Positions 26,161 through 35,576 are shown, counted from the first letter of the stretch. The stretch is 64,000 nucleotides of DNA from Lactobacillus sp. ESL0785 (GCF_029395455.1 NZ_CP113916.1:1426001-1490000), one strand, 5' to 3'. Numbers and translations: made by a program. The notes: generated by a model from the letters alone, not told the origin.

Positions 26161-26931
26161 TTATTTACTTTGCTGCATTAATATTTGACATAACAATTGA
26201 CCCAAATTTTGTAAAAAATTGATTGCTTGGGGCCTTTCATTTGCACCATATTTAGTCATTGCAACACAATCAAGCCATCTGTTCCCCAATTGAAAACGAG
26301 CAGCATCATGATCATATCCGAGCAGTTCACCTGTTTTATTATAGGTTTTTATTTGACTATATGAACCTATTTCTACTGGCCAAACAAGTCGATCATGACA
26401 CATTTGCTGATGCAAACTTAACTGAACAGTCTGTGCATATTGGTCGTCATTTTCAAAACTAGCAGCTAATAATTGGCCTAAACTATTAGCATTTGCCAAA
26501 TTTTCACCATTTATTGGCGGTGTCATTAACCGCCGCTGCAATAATACGTGCGGATAATTTCTCTTCAGCCAAGAATTAATATTTTTCAAGCCCCAAGTCG
26601 TCAATAAAGCATTTGTAGCCGTATTATCAGATTGGATTAACATTAACTGCAATAGGTCTTTAATTGCATATTTACGCGGACTAAGCAAATGCAATGTACC
26701 CGCGCCAGCAACGATATCTTCCGGCTGTAACACAACTTCTTGCTCAAGCAAATTAGGTTGTTTACTAAATAACTGTTGCCCATAGGCTGCAATACCCAAT
26801 TTAATTAAACTAGCTGTAGCCCACATTTGGTCAGTATTAACTTCATAATGCAGTCCCCAAGAGCTATTTAAATATAATTGAAAATCAATATCCGGCTGTA
26901 ATTTATTTAATTCTTGTTCAAAATCAACCAT
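26161..26931 (-). CDS. class A beta-lactamase-like serine hydrolase, cytoplasmic
   Basis: 256 residues without signal peptide. The three penicillin-recognising motifs are present: Ser41-x-x-Lys44 (SLIK), Ser101-Asp-Asn (SDN) and Lys199-Thr-Gly (KTG). The ExxxN omega-loop motif of true beta-lactamases is not obvious. It starts two bases after the stop of the dipeptide epimerase gene, so the pair is surely co-transcribed. A role in processing muropeptides inside the cell is a reasonable inference; beta-lactam resistance is unlikely for a cytosolic protein. Confidence 0.8.
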   Translation of the reverse strand: MVDFEQELNKLQPDIDFQLYLNSSWGLHYEVNTDQMWATASLIKLGIAAYGQQLFSKQPNLLEQEVVLQPEDIVAGAGTLHLLSPRKYAIKDLLQLMLIQSDNTATNALLTTWGLKNINSWLKRNYPHVLLQRRLMTPPINGENLANANSLGQLLAASFENDDQYAQTVQLSLHQQMCHDRLVWPVEIGSYSQIKTYNKTGELLGYDHDAARFQLGNRWLDCVAMTKYGANERPQAINFLQNLGQLLCQILMQQSK

Positions 26932-26933
26932 TA

Positions 26934-27974
26934 CTACTTTACCCGCAATTCTGGACCGACAAGTGCCAAGCCTGCTGGTACCTCTTTAGTCATATAAACT
27001 GAATCTAAATCTGCAAATTTCACATTCTGATGAGCACTGGCAAATGCAATTGCCGCTTGAATACTATTAGTTGGTTCAATCATACAGCCAATCATGCAAC
27101 CAATTCCTGATGCAGTACAGATATCATTGATTTTTTCTGCTTCAGATAAGCCACCAGTTTTCATCAATTTAATATTAACATAATCAACTGCATGGTTACT
27201 ACATAAAGTAATAACATCTTGATAAGAAACTGCACTTTCATCAGCCATAATCGGTAACATATGCAGTTGTGTTAGTTCCTTTAAACCAGCGAGATCATTA
27301 GCGACTAATGGTTGTTCAATAAATTCCACTGGTAACTTTGATGCAACAAGTGCCCGTAATGCTTGAACAGCCTCCATGCGGCTCCAACCTTGATTAGCAT
27401 CAAGTCGCAAACTAATTTCAGGACCAACGGCTTCACTAATTGCCTTAATTAGATTGATATCATTTACAACACCATTAGAGCCAACTTTAATCTTCAGGGT
27501 TCTAAAGCCTTGCTTAACAAATTCTTTAGCTTCTTTAATCATTTGCTCAAGTGGCTTAATTCCTAAAGTCATATCCGTTGTAACTGCAGCTGTTTGACCA
27601 CCAAGCAACTGGACTAAACTTGTATGATAAGTTTGACAGCGCAAATCATACAAGGCAAATTCTAATGCAGCCTTTGCCGGTTGATTATATTGAACAGCAT
27701 CTTTTAGCGTCGTCAGAGTTTCTTCCCAATTTTCAAATTCACAGCCAATTAAACTAGGAAACAAGACATCCTTTAAAACGGCTTGACAACTAGCTAATGT
27801 ATCACCCGTAACAACTTCATTAGGTGTTCCCGTGCCAATGCCAACTAGCCCATTAGCTAAAGTAATTTTTACTTTAACAGCTTGAGCAGCTGTTACCGTA
27901 TGTCTTGCTGTTGTAAACGGCGTTTTCAATGGTAGACTAATTAATTCTTGTTCAATTTTGGTAATCTTCGTCAT
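26934..27974 (-). CDS. ykfB: L-Ala-D/L-Glu (dipeptide) epimerase, enolase superfamily
   Basis: 346 residues with an enolase-type capping domain followed by a TIM barrel. Catalytic bases are in the KxK motif (TLKIKVG) and at the second-strand lysine (NIKLMKTGG). Metal ligands are in RLDANQGW, EQPL and ADESAV. YkfB-type enzymes epimerise L-Ala-D-Glu from peptidoglycan turnover to L-Ala-L-Glu. The next gene is a serine hydrolase two bases on. The symbol is by family resemblance to B. subtilis YkfB. Confidence 0.85.
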   Translation of the reverse strand: MTKITKIEQELISLPLKTPFTTARHTVTAAQAVKVKITLANGLVGIGTGTPNEVVTGDTLASCQAVLKDVLFPSLIGCEFENWEETLTTLKDAVQYNQPAKAALEFALYDLRCQTYHTSLVQLLGGQTAAVTTDMTLGIKPLEQMIKEAKEFVKQGFRTLKIKVGSNGVVNDINLIKAISEAVGPEISLRLDANQGWSRMEAVQALRALVASKLPVEFIEQPLVANDLAGLKELTQLHMLPIMADESAVSYQDVITLCSNHAVDYVNIKLMKTGGLSEAEKINDICTASGIGCMIGCMIEPTNSIQAAIAFASAHQNVKFADLDSVYMTKEVPAGLALVGPELRVK

Positions 27975-28281
27975 TTAATTCCACACTCTCTTATGGGGCA
28001 AAGAAGGCTGTTAGACAAATATCCGGCCAACTAAATCATATTTTTAAGCAAAAATCTGCTCTGTTAACACCTAATTATTGCACCACTTAAGACCTGAGTA
28101 AACCTAGTTAACTAAACAAGTTACTGCCATTTAATAATTGGATTTTGTAATCATCGTACGAGTTCACTTGATTCAAAGCTATATTTTGTTAAAAAAATAT
28201 AGCTTTTGTGCTAAAAAGGGAGTAATATTCGCTATAACAAATTTTGGGTTTATTATCATTATTTTAATAAGGAATATTTTT

Positions 28282-29115
28282 ATGAATAAAATTAAATTAA
28301 TTTTGGATTCCAGTTCAAATGAATTGCCAGATAAAGCAAAAAATATTGAAATTGTTCCATTAACTATTACTATCAATCAAAAAAATTTTGTCGATGATGA
28401 AACGCTCGACTTAAATGAATTAAGTAAAAACATGGCTGCAAATACAGAAACGGGCAAAACAGCTTGTCCAAGTATTGATGCTTGGCTTAATGCCCTTGCA
28501 GGCAGTGAACGGGCAATTTTATTAACTGTAACCAGTAGATTAAGCGGTAGTTTTTCTTCAGCTTACCAAGCTAAAAAGATATACGAAGAGCGGCACCCAA
28601 CAAGCCGCGTGATTGTGATTGATTCCAAATCAGCCGGTCCTGAATTAGCACTCATTCTGCATGAAATTGAGCGCTTAACCAAGCAGCATGTGCGGTTTGT
28701 CGATTTTGAGCAAAAAATTGCGCACTTTCAAACTCAAACCCACCTGCTGGCAATTTTGCAATCTTTGCATAATCTCTCATTAAATGGGCGAATTAGTCCA
28801 GCAATTGCTAAAGTTGCTAAAATGCTAAAGATTAATGTTGTTGCCAAAGCAAGTAATGAGGGTAAACTTGAACCAATTGACAAAATTCGCGGAATGAAGC
28901 GCGCACTCAAAGATACAATCAAACGAATGGAAGAAGCAGGATTTCATGGTGGTGAAGTAATTATTGACCATTTTAACAACTTAAAAGATGCAGCGACACT
29001 TAAACAAAATATTCTTGCTAAGTATCCTAACAGCAAGATTAACATTCGTTCAGTCAAAGGCCTATGTGCTTTTTATGTCGAAGTCGGCGGATTAATGATC
29101 GGCTTCACTAGTTAA
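28282..29115 (+). CDS. DegV family fatty-acid-binding protein
   Basis: 277 residues from the ATG at 28282, behind AAGGAA; the longer upstream frame has no ribosome site and unlikely composition. DegV features are LDSSSNELPD at the N-terminus, the PLTITINQKNFVDDETLD strand, the CPSIDAWLNAL helix and LTVTSRLSGSFSSAYQAKKI. The family binds fatty acids; FakB proteins present them to kinase FakA for phosphorylation and incorporation into phospholipid. No fakA gene is nearby. Confidence 0.9.
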   Translation: MNKIKLILDSSSNELPDKAKNIEIVPLTITINQKNFVDDETLDLNELSKNMAANTETGKTACPSIDAWLNALAGSERAILLTVTSRLSGSFSSAYQAKKIYEERHPTSRVIVIDSKSAGPELALILHEIERLTKQHVRFVDFEQKIAHFQTQTHLLAILQSLHNLSLNGRISPAIAKVAKMLKINVVAKASNEGKLEPIDKIRGMKRALKDTIKRMEEAGFHGGEVIIDHFNNLKDAATLKQNILAKYPNSKINIRSVKGLCAFYVEVGGLMIGFTS

Positions 29116-29426
29116 TTTTTGATGTCGTTTTCGAACTATTTTAATCTTTCATTAACATCTGCAATGCCATCTTTTGCCATCGCAATTAATTGCAGCTTAT
29201 TTAAGCCTTGCTCATCAGGACCCTGGTCTAAGCCCATTATCTAGCTTAATGATACTCAATTCTGCACTACCTAAAGCAGCCCTAGCCATTTGTCCATAAC
29301 TCACCAACAGCATTCGCAATAATTATTTTCCTATCATGTATTATTTACTTTCTAAGAACTTGATATCAAAACTATATAATAATTTTTATGTTATTTATAA
29401 AATAGTAGACAACTTAAAATCAAAGA
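29116..29426. other. 311-base spacer with a decayed gene
   Basis: Most of the spacer is occupied by the PTS IIA remnant at 29136-29337. The rest is AT-rich, and I see no terminator that can be called with confidence. Confidence 0.5.
29136..29337 (-). pseudogene. frameshifted remnant of a mannose-family PTS EIIA domain
   Basis: Reading the minus strand, ATG ATA GGA AAA is followed by a stop and then LLVSYGQMARAALGSAELS, resembling the VSHGxxAxGLxxSAEM start of mannose-type EIIA domains. A change of frame gives LDQGPDEQGLNKLQLIA, matching the EGPDDLxxKL region, and ends at TAG. An early stop, a frameshift and loss of the C-terminal half mark it as dead. Family assignment rests on short motifs. 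Confidence 0.5.
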
Positions 29427-30860
29427 TTATGCTTGTTTCTTAAATAAACGCCAGCCACTTAAAAGCACGGTTACCAGACAAATAATAATTGAAATTAAAA
29501 AGACAAAATGCATCCCATAAATAAAGATTTCTGGCTGCTGCGGCAAATAACCAGTTACGTGTGCACCCTTTTTGGCACTCATAGCCGCAAATAAAATTGT
29601 CGTGGCACTTGAAATACCAATAACCATACCTAAATTACGCGAAAGTGAATTAATACTGCCAGCTACACCAAGATCCTTTTGCTTGACAGAACTCATCACA
29701 AGCGAATTATTTGGTGAGCTGAAGATCCCACTACCTAAACCCATAATGGCAATGCTGCCAATAAACAACCACAGAGGTGAATTTAAATTACATAAATAAT
29801 AGCCAATCTGACTAATTAGCAACAAGACTAAACCAATAAAGGTAATTAATTTAGGACCAATTTTGTCAGAAATTGTTCCCGCAACAGGAGCCGTAAACAG
29901 TTGCACAATTGGTAAAATCATCAACAATAGTCCCGTTTGACTAGTTGCAAGATGCCGTGCATTTTCTAAATAAAATGGTGTTACCACATTAAAGAAAAAG
30001 TTAGTAATAAAAATTAACAATGCACACAATAAGCTAACCGAAAAGTCTGGATTTTTAAATAAACTAAATTGCAGCAACGGATTAGCAGCTTGCCTTTCAA
30101 TCAAAACAAAGCAAACAAAACTTATAACTCCGATAATTAGCATTACTAAGACAGGTACGGCAGTAAAGCCTAACTGCTGACCTAAAAAAATACCGCCAAA
30201 TAGCGTAATCATACCAAGAGCAAAGGCAAAAGAGCCACGACGATCAAGTGGGGCTCGCGTAAAAGTAATATCTTGCGGTAAGAAAATAGCACCAATAATT
30301 GCCGCAATAATCCCAACCGGCACATTCAGCCAAAAAATATACGACCAAGATAAGCGAGCTAAAATTACACCACCTAGTCCCGGTCCAGCAATTGAACCTA
30401 AAGCAACAAAAGAACCGATTGTCCCTAAAGCCTTACCACGCTCAGTTTGTGGAAAAATTTCTGTAATAATCCCATTGTTAGTAGCCATAGTCATAGCTGC
30501 ACCAAAAGCCTGCACGGCCCGAGCAACTAACAGAAAGAGTAAATTAACTTTAAAACCAGATAATAGCGATCCAGCAATAAAGAAAATTGCACCACAACGA
30601 AAAATTTTAATTTTGCCGTGTAAGTCACTTAATTTTCCAAAGAAGAGAATAAAACTACAAACTACAATTAAGTAAAGCGATACGACCCATTCAGATTGGC
30701 TCATTGAAATTCGCAAGTCGTTACTAATAACAGGCAAAGCAATATTAACAATTGTACCATCTAGTGTTGACATGAAGGTAAACAGTCCCACTGCCACAAG
30801 GATCCACCATCGATTTTGCTGGACTTTGTGATCAGCTTGATAACTTAAATTCTGTGTCAT
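29427..30860 (-). CDS. DHA2 family (EmrB/QacA-like) multidrug MFS transporter
   Basis: 477 residues, about 14 helices. Motif D1-like LDGTIVNIALPVISNDLRIS in helix 1, motif A GKLSDLHGKIKIF and motif C GSIAGPGLGGVI identify the DHA2 drug:H+ antiporter family. It is expected to export cationic or lipophilic compounds. The ATG follows a GAAAGGA site. It differs from the other DHA2 gene (7099-8466), so it is not a recent duplicate. No regulator is adjacent. Confidence 0.9.
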   Translation of the reverse strand: MTQNLSYQADHKVQQNRWWILVAVGLFTFMSTLDGTIVNIALPVISNDLRISMSQSEWVVSLYLIVVCSFILFFGKLSDLHGKIKIFRCGAIFFIAGSLLSGFKVNLLFLLVARAVQAFGAAMTMATNNGIITEIFPQTERGKALGTIGSFVALGSIAGPGLGGVILARLSWSYIFWLNVPVGIIAAIIGAIFLPQDITFTRAPLDRRGSFAFALGMITLFGGIFLGQQLGFTAVPVLVMLIIGVISFVCFVLIERQAANPLLQFSLFKNPDFSVSLLCALLIFITNFFFNVVTPFYLENARHLATSQTGLLLMILPIVQLFTAPVAGTISDKIGPKLITFIGLVLLLISQIGYYLCNLNSPLWLFIGSIAIMGLGSGIFSSPNNSLVMSSVKQKDLGVAGSINSLSRNLGMVIGISSATTILFAAMSAKKGAHVTGYLPQQPEIFIYGMHFVFLISIIICLVTVLLSGWRLFKKQA

Positions 30861-31068
30861 TTATTCACAAATCCTTTCAACTTGTTGATTTTAGTTAGGT
30901 ACCTTATGAAAGCAAATTATACACCTAATTTATGCTAATTCAATTTACAATATTTCAAATCAAAAAAGCATCCTAAAAATTGAATGCTTCATAAATTAGT
31001 TTCTTTCGCAGCAATCACTATTTGTACTACAATTAAGCTAATTACTAAATTAGAGATAGAAAGAAATT

Positions 31069-32355
31069 ATGATGATTGATAACACACCGCAAACTATTAA
31101 GGCCTACTTGGCAGGCGTTAACTTAAATGACCCCAATTTTGACTACTACATGACTGAATTAGCCAACCTAACACAGGCTAACAATATGGAAGTCGTTGGC
31201 CAAACCCACCAAAATGCAGTCCAAGTTGTTGCTGGAACTTACTTTGGTCTTGGCAAGATTAACGAAATTAAGGACATGGCACATGGACTAAAGGCAAAAG
31301 TGCTCATCATCAACGATGAATTATCGCCAGTCCAGATCCGTAATTTAGAAAAGTTAACCAAGTTACGGGTTATCGATAGAACTGAACTGATTTTAGAAAT
31401 TTTTGCCAGTAGAGCCCGCTCCAAACAAGCAAAATTACAAGTACAACTCGCCCAGTTGCAATATGAGCTGCCCAGATTACACCCTTCAGAAAACAACCTT
31501 GACCAGCAACGCGGTAATGGTGGCTCAACTAGCGGTGGGTTTGCCAACCGTGGCGCCGGTGAATCTAAACTAGAAATAAATCGTAGAACTATTGGTAAAC
31601 AAATTTCTGCAATAAAAAAAGAACTAAAAGCAATTGCTGGGCAAGAGGAAATCAAGGCAAAGCGCCGTAATCAAAATCATATTCCGAAGGTTGCACTAGT
31701 CGGCTACACCAATGCCGGTAAGTCAACAACGATGAACGGTTTATTACAAGAATTCACTGCTGAAAATAAGGACAAGCAGGTTTTTGTTAAAGATATGTTG
31801 TTTGCGACACTAGATACTAGTGTGCGTCGAATTGATCTTGGTAATAACTTTAGTTTTATCCTCTCAGACACTGTTGGCTTTATTTCTAAATTACCCCACA
31901 ATTTAGTGGAATCATTTAAGGCAACATTACAAGAAGCCAAGGATGCTGACTTATTAATCAACGTTGTTGATGCTGCTGATCCAAATATGATTCAAATGAT
32001 TCGTACTACCCAAAATGTATTAGCCGAAATTGGTGTCAAAAATATTCCGATGTTAACAGCCTATAACAAAGCTGATAAGACTGAGCGCAAATACCCCCAA
32101 ATCGAAGGCAGTGATATCTTATATTCAGCTACTGATCCCGTATCAATTGAAATGCTTGCTAAACTGATTACCAAACGTATTTTTGCTAATTATGAAGAAG
32201 TTAAACTATTACTGCCACTAACTGCTGGCAAGGAAATAGCCTACCTTCATGAACATGCACAAATAAATCAAGAAAGTTATCAAACTGATGGCATTCATGT
32301 GTCAGGACATCTTGAGCCAGCACTTCAAGCACGCTTTCAGCAATATGTTATTTAA
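31069..32355 (+). CDS. hflX: ribosome-associated GTPase HflX
   Basis: 428 residues starting at ATGATG behind AGAAAG. N-terminal HflX domain (GTYFGLGKINEIK, FNDELSPVQ-like INDELSPVQIRNLE, VIDRTELILEIFASRARSKQAKLQVQLAQL), glycine-rich GNGGSTSGGFANRGAGE, then a G domain with GYTNAGKST, DTVGF and NKAD. HflX splits stalled 70S or 100S ribosomes after stress. It is monocistronic with a bidirectional terminator. Confidence 0.95.
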   Translation: MMIDNTPQTIKAYLAGVNLNDPNFDYYMTELANLTQANNMEVVGQTHQNAVQVVAGTYFGLGKINEIKDMAHGLKAKVLIINDELSPVQIRNLEKLTKLRVIDRTELILEIFASRARSKQAKLQVQLAQLQYELPRLHPSENNLDQQRGNGGSTSGGFANRGAGESKLEINRRTIGKQISAIKKELKAIAGQEEIKAKRRNQNHIPKVALVGYTNAGKSTTMNGLLQEFTAENKDKQVFVKDMLFATLDTSVRRIDLGNNFSFILSDTVGFISKLPHNLVESFKATLQEAKDADLLINVVDAADPNMIQMIRTTQNVLAEIGVKNIPMLTAYNKADKTERKYPQIEGSDILYSATDPVSIEMLAKLITKRIFANYEEVKLLLPLTAGKEIAYLHEHAQINQESYQTDGIHVSGHLEPALQARFQQYVI

Positions 32356-32374
32356 CAATTAAATTTACAAACTT

Positions 32375-32414
32375 AAAAACGGCTACTTGATTAATAATCA
32401 AATAACCGTTTTTT
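32375..32414. terminator. bidirectional terminator between hflX and the first NlpC/P60 gene
   Basis: AAAACGG...TGATTA / TAATCA...CCGTTTTTT with small internal mismatches, placed between convergent genes. Confidence 0.75.
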
Positions 32415-32427
32415 GACTGCAAAATTA

Positions 32428-33267
32428 TTATAAAACACGTTTAGCAACACAAGGATAAAAATACGAGCTAAGAGTCTGCAACACTACGCCTTGATCTGGA
32501 GTTGCTGCACTTACATATTGCTTATTACCAACATAGATTGCCACGTGATATGGAGCAGCTGTTGAACCCCAAAAGAGCAAATCACCTGGTTGTAATTGAC
32601 TCATTTGAACGGTTGTCCCCACTTTAACCTGATCGGTTGTAACTCGCGGTAAATTAACACCGCCAGCTTGTTGATAAACATATTGTACTAAGCCTGAACA
32701 ATCAAACGTATCTGGGCCATTGCTGCCCCATGCATAGCTTTTGCCAACTTGATTTTTTGCTAGACCCACTACCGCTTGTTCTTTTTGCTTATTGCCGCTA
32801 TTAACCGGTACAGCGGCTTCTGCAGCTGGCTTAGGCTTAGCAATTGACTTTGCTTTAGTAGGCTTATGCTTTAAAATCCTAATTTGGGAAGATTTTTTAG
32901 GTTTCTTAACTAAAGTTCTCAGTTGTACCTTGCTTTTTTTAGCTGCTGTATTGCCAGTTAAATCAACTGTATATTTAGCCTCAAGCCATTCATTAATTCC
33001 TACTTTGTACCACAAATTACCTTTGCTATCAACGGCTGTTGCTGCTACATTCCACTTAGTGTTATTTTTAGCACGGAAAGCTATTAATTGGCCACCCTCA
33101 TAATTTGTCCAAATTTTAACACTTTTACCCGACAAATAATTAATCTGCACGCGCTTAATTGGCGCCTTCGTTGTTGCTGCATTAACCGGCTTTTGTGGCG
33201 CAACTACAGCAATGCCTGTCAGTGTTAACGCTGCTGCCAGTCCCATTTTAAAGAAATTACGTCTCAT
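32428..33267 (-). CDS. secreted NlpC/P60 endopeptidase with SH3-like domain (paralogue 1)
   Basis: 279 residues from the ATG at 33267; an immediately preceding TTG is also possible behind AAGGAG. A signal peptide (FFKMGLAAALTLTGIAVVAPQ...VNA) is followed by a bacterial SH3-like segment (INYLSGKSVKIWTNYEGG, WYKVGINEWLEAKY), a Lys/Pro/Ala-rich linker and an NlpC/P60 domain with Cys in TFDCSGLVQYVY at about residue 190, His in APYHVAIYVG and a polar third residue. Such enzymes cut the D-Glu-diamino-acid bond of wall peptides. It is the first of three tandem paralogues. Confidence 0.92.
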   Translation of the reverse strand: MRRNFFKMGLAAALTLTGIAVVAPQKPVNAATTKAPIKRVQINYLSGKSVKIWTNYEGGQLIAFRAKNNTKWNVAATAVDSKGNLWYKVGINEWLEAKYTVDLTGNTAAKKSKVQLRTLVKKPKKSSQIRILKHKPTKAKSIAKPKPAAEAAVPVNSGNKQKEQAVVGLAKNQVGKSYAWGSNGPDTFDCSGLVQYVYQQAGGVNLPRVTTDQVKVGTTVQMSQLQPGDLLFWGSTAAPYHVAIYVGNKQYVSAATPDQGVVLQTLSSYFYPCVAKRVL

Positions 33268-33367
33268 CAAATTGTTCTCCTTTTGGTAGCGAAAAGTAAT
33301 TAAAAAATTACGTTTAATCTTATTTTAGTCGCCTGAGAATTTTTATCAAGTAAGACTATGGCTATTT

Positions 33368-33407
33368 AAAAAGACACCCTGAAGAAATTCTTCAAAGTGC
33401 CTTTTTT
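33368..33407 (-). terminator. terminator of NlpC/P60 paralogue 2
   Basis: Minus strand GGCAC-GAAGAATTTCTTC-GTGTCTTTTT with internal mismatches, directly after the stop at 33418. Confidence 0.7.
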
Positions 33408-33417
33408 AAAATTATTC

Positions 33418-34146
33418 TTAATCAAGAATGCGCTTAGCAACTGACGGATAGAAGTATGAACTCAGAGTACCTTTAATTACGCCTTGTGAAGGAGTTGCAG
33501 CATGAATGAACTGATTGTTCCCAATCCAAATACCAACATGTGATGGTGCACTAGCTGATCCCCAGAATAATAAATCTCCAGGCTTTAAGTCTTGAATTGA
33601 CACTGTCTTACCTTGTTTGACCTGTGTATAAGTCGTCCGCGTAATATCTTTACCAGTAGCTTGGCTATAAACATATTGTGCCAAACCAGAACAGTCAAAT
33701 GCTGATGGACCCGTTGCACCCCAAACATAAGGCTTACCTACTTCAGCCTTAGCAAGCTTCACAATCCTCTTAGCCTGCTTAGCAACACTTTTAACATGTT
33801 TAACAGCAACTGGTTTAGAAACCTTAGAAGCTCTAATAGTATATTTAGCTTCAATCCACTTCTTATTACCTACCTTGTACCAAGTATTACCCTTAGTATC
33901 AACTTTAGTATCCAAAACCTTAACTGTTGTACCATGCTGTATTTTTTTACCAGTAAAGCCAGAGTTCTCATAATTATTCCACACATTAATGCCATAGCCG
34001 GGCACGTAATTAACTTTAACTTTAATTGTCGCAGCTTCAACGTGGGAAGTTGTAGAATTTGTCTTAGCAGCACCAACAGCCGTTACACCAGTTACAGCTA
34101 AAGCTGCAGCTGTTGTTAATTTAAGTAAGTTACTCTTAATCTTCAA
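33418..34146 (-). CDS. secreted NlpC/P60 endopeptidase with SH3-like domain (paralogue 2)
   Basis: 242 residues from the TTG at 34146, which has better spacing to GGGAGAA than the TTG six bases earlier. Signal peptide SNLLKLTTAAALAVTGVTAV, SH3-like region (VNYVPGYGINVWNNYENSG, WYKVGNKKWIEAKY), short linker and NlpC/P60 domain with Cys in AFDCSGLAQYVY and His in APSHVGIWIG. Same architecture as paralogue 1 with a shorter linker. A terminator lies on each side, so each paralogue is separately transcribed. Confidence 0.92.
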   Translation of the reverse strand: MKIKSNLLKLTTAAALAVTGVTAVGAAKTNSTTSHVEAATIKVKVNYVPGYGINVWNNYENSGFTGKKIQHGTTVKVLDTKVDTKGNTWYKVGNKKWIEAKYTIRASKVSKPVAVKHVKSVAKQAKRIVKLAKAEVGKPYVWGATGPSAFDCSGLAQYVYSQATGKDITRTTYTQVKQGKTVSIQDLKPGDLLFWGSASAPSHVGIWIGNNQFIHAATPSQGVIKGTLSSYFYPSVAKRILD

Positions 34147-34276
34147 AATCAAATTCTCCCAATATTACACCAAGTGGTTGTGGAAAAACCAATGCCACAT
34201 TTCTACTTCTATATTACAAAATAGATTTTACTCGCACTTTGTTACAAAAATGTTACAGAAATAATACCAGTATGTA

Positions 34277-34319
34277 AAAAAGCCCTTCCAAAGAACTATA
34301 ATTTCAGAACGGCTTAAAT
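34277..34319 (-). terminator. terminator of NlpC/P60 paralogue 3
   Basis: Minus strand AAGCC-TTC-AA / TT-GAA-GGGCTTTTTT with mismatches, about 48 bases after the stop. Confidence 0.55.
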
Positions 34320-34366
34320 TAAGATGGTAAATAATAATTAAGAAATATTGCTAATTTACAGGAGAA

Positions 34367-34846
34367 TTATTCAAGAATTCGTTTTGCAGCAGAAGGATAG
34401 AAATACGGACTAATGGTCTGTTCTTTAACCCCTTGATCAGGAGTCGCAGCATGAACAAACTTATTATGACCAACACAAACGCCAACATGGTATGGTGCTG
34501 AAGCTGGTCCCCAAAAAAGGAGATCACCCTTTTTCAATTTATCCATTGAAACTCTTTTACCAACTAACACTTGGGAGTAAGTTGTCCTTGGTAAAACTTT
34601 TTTGCCAGCCTTGCGGTAGATATATTGCACTAAGCCAGAACAGTCAAACGCATAAGGACCAGTTGCACCATAAACATAGCTTTTGCCAACTTGCATTTTA
34701 GCAAGCTTAGCAATTGCATTACGCTTCTTAGATACTGTACTAGCCTTAACTTCAGTTGGCGCAGCTACTTGAACAACTGTACTACTGCCAACAAAAAACA
34801 ACGAAATAACTGTTATTAACTTAATTAAACTATGTCTGTGTCTCAA
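34367..34846 (-). CDS. short secreted NlpC/P60 endopeptidase (paralogue 3)
   Basis: 159 residues from a TTG behind GGGAGAG. The signal peptide (LIKLITVISLFFVGSSTVVQVAAPTEVKA) is directly followed by the catalytic domain, with Cys in AFDCSGLVQYIY and His in APYHVGVCVG. The SH3-like wall-binding module of the two neighbours is absent, so it may act on soluble fragments or depend on another anchor. Confidence 0.92.
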   Translation of the reverse strand: MRHRHSLIKLITVISLFFVGSSTVVQVAAPTEVKASTVSKKRNAIAKLAKMQVGKSYVYGATGPYAFDCSGLVQYIYRKAGKKVLPRTTYSQVLVGKRVSMDKLKKGDLLFWGPASAPYHVGVCVGHNKFVHAATPDQGVKEQTISPYFYPSAAKRILE

Positions 34847-35027
34847 AGCTCTTGCTCTCCCTTGTGCAAATTTCTTGTAAATTTTTCATGAATAATTCTA
34901 AGATTCTCAGTTTCCTGTAACTGACATCATCTATCATACCCATTGAATATTACACATTTGTGTCAAATGAACTACAAAACAGTAAGAATTAGTTTAACAG
35001 CCGTTGCTTTTTTGTCAAAAAAGCAAC

Positions 35028-35576
35028 TTACTTAGCTAATAGCTTGGCAACAATTAGATTTAACTGCTTTTCTGTTTGCTGCCAATCATCGTTAACCAAA
35101 ATATGAGCAGCTTGTTGCAGCTTTGCAGGTAGCAGATTTAATTCATCTCCACTCAACCGTTCGTTAATTTTACGCAGATCATCCCCACGCTTAATTAATC
35201 GCTGCTTGAGCTCAGCTTTTGTACTTGTTGTAACATACAAAAAATATATTTGGTCTTGCAGCTGCTTAAGATACAATGCCGCACCATGAATATCAACAAT
35301 TAATGACGCCACGGCACTTTTCTGCCAGGCTTCATCAAGAGCCTCACGACTAGAACCATACTGATATGAGCCATATTTAACATGCTCAAAAAAATGCAAC
35401 TTATTAAAAGAAACATCATCTTCAAAATGATAAGATTCATGCTGCTTTTCACTTGCACGCATTGGCCTGGTTGTATGCGTCACTACCCGTGGAATGCCAA
35501 ACTTTTTAGTTAAATATTCTGAAATTGTTGTCTTGCCCGCACCACTTGGTCCAGCAATTAAAATTAATTTTTGCAA
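35028..35576 (-). CDS. guanylate kinase-like P-loop protein
   Basis: 182 residues. GPSGAGKTT is the Walker A of guanylate kinases; VVTHTTRPMRASEKQHESYHF matches the GMP-binding segment (TTRxxRxGExxGxxY) in a diverged form. VSFNKLHFFEHVKYGSYQYG and a lid region with RGDDLRKINERL follow. It is shorter and more diverged than housekeeping Gmk (about 205), so it is a paralogue with uncertain substrate. A hairpin GTTGCTTTTTTG / CAAAAAAGCAAC lies just downstream without a clean T run. Confidence 0.8.
   Translation of the reverse strand: MQKLILIAGPSGAGKTTISEYLTKKFGIPRVVTHTTRPMRASEKQHESYHFEDDVSFNKLHFFEHVKYGSYQYGSSREALDEAWQKSAVASLIVDIHGAALYLKQLQDQIYFLYVTTSTKAELKQRLIKRGDDLRKINERLSGDELNLLPAKLQQAAHILVNDDWQQTEKQLNLIVAKLLAK

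Noticed and set aside
28138..28281. 48-codon N-terminal extension of the DegV protein
   Set aside because: No ribosome site and hydrophobic, AT-driven composition; AAGGAA precedes the ATG at 28282, where the DegV domain begins.
30960..30992. Hairpin AAGCAT...ATGCTT between the DHA2 gene and hflX
   Set aside because: It lies between divergent starts, with no upstream gene to terminate and only a short stem.
35000..35024. Terminator after the guanylate kinase-like gene
   Set aside because: The hairpin is good but no U tract follows on the transcribed strand, so termination is uncertain.
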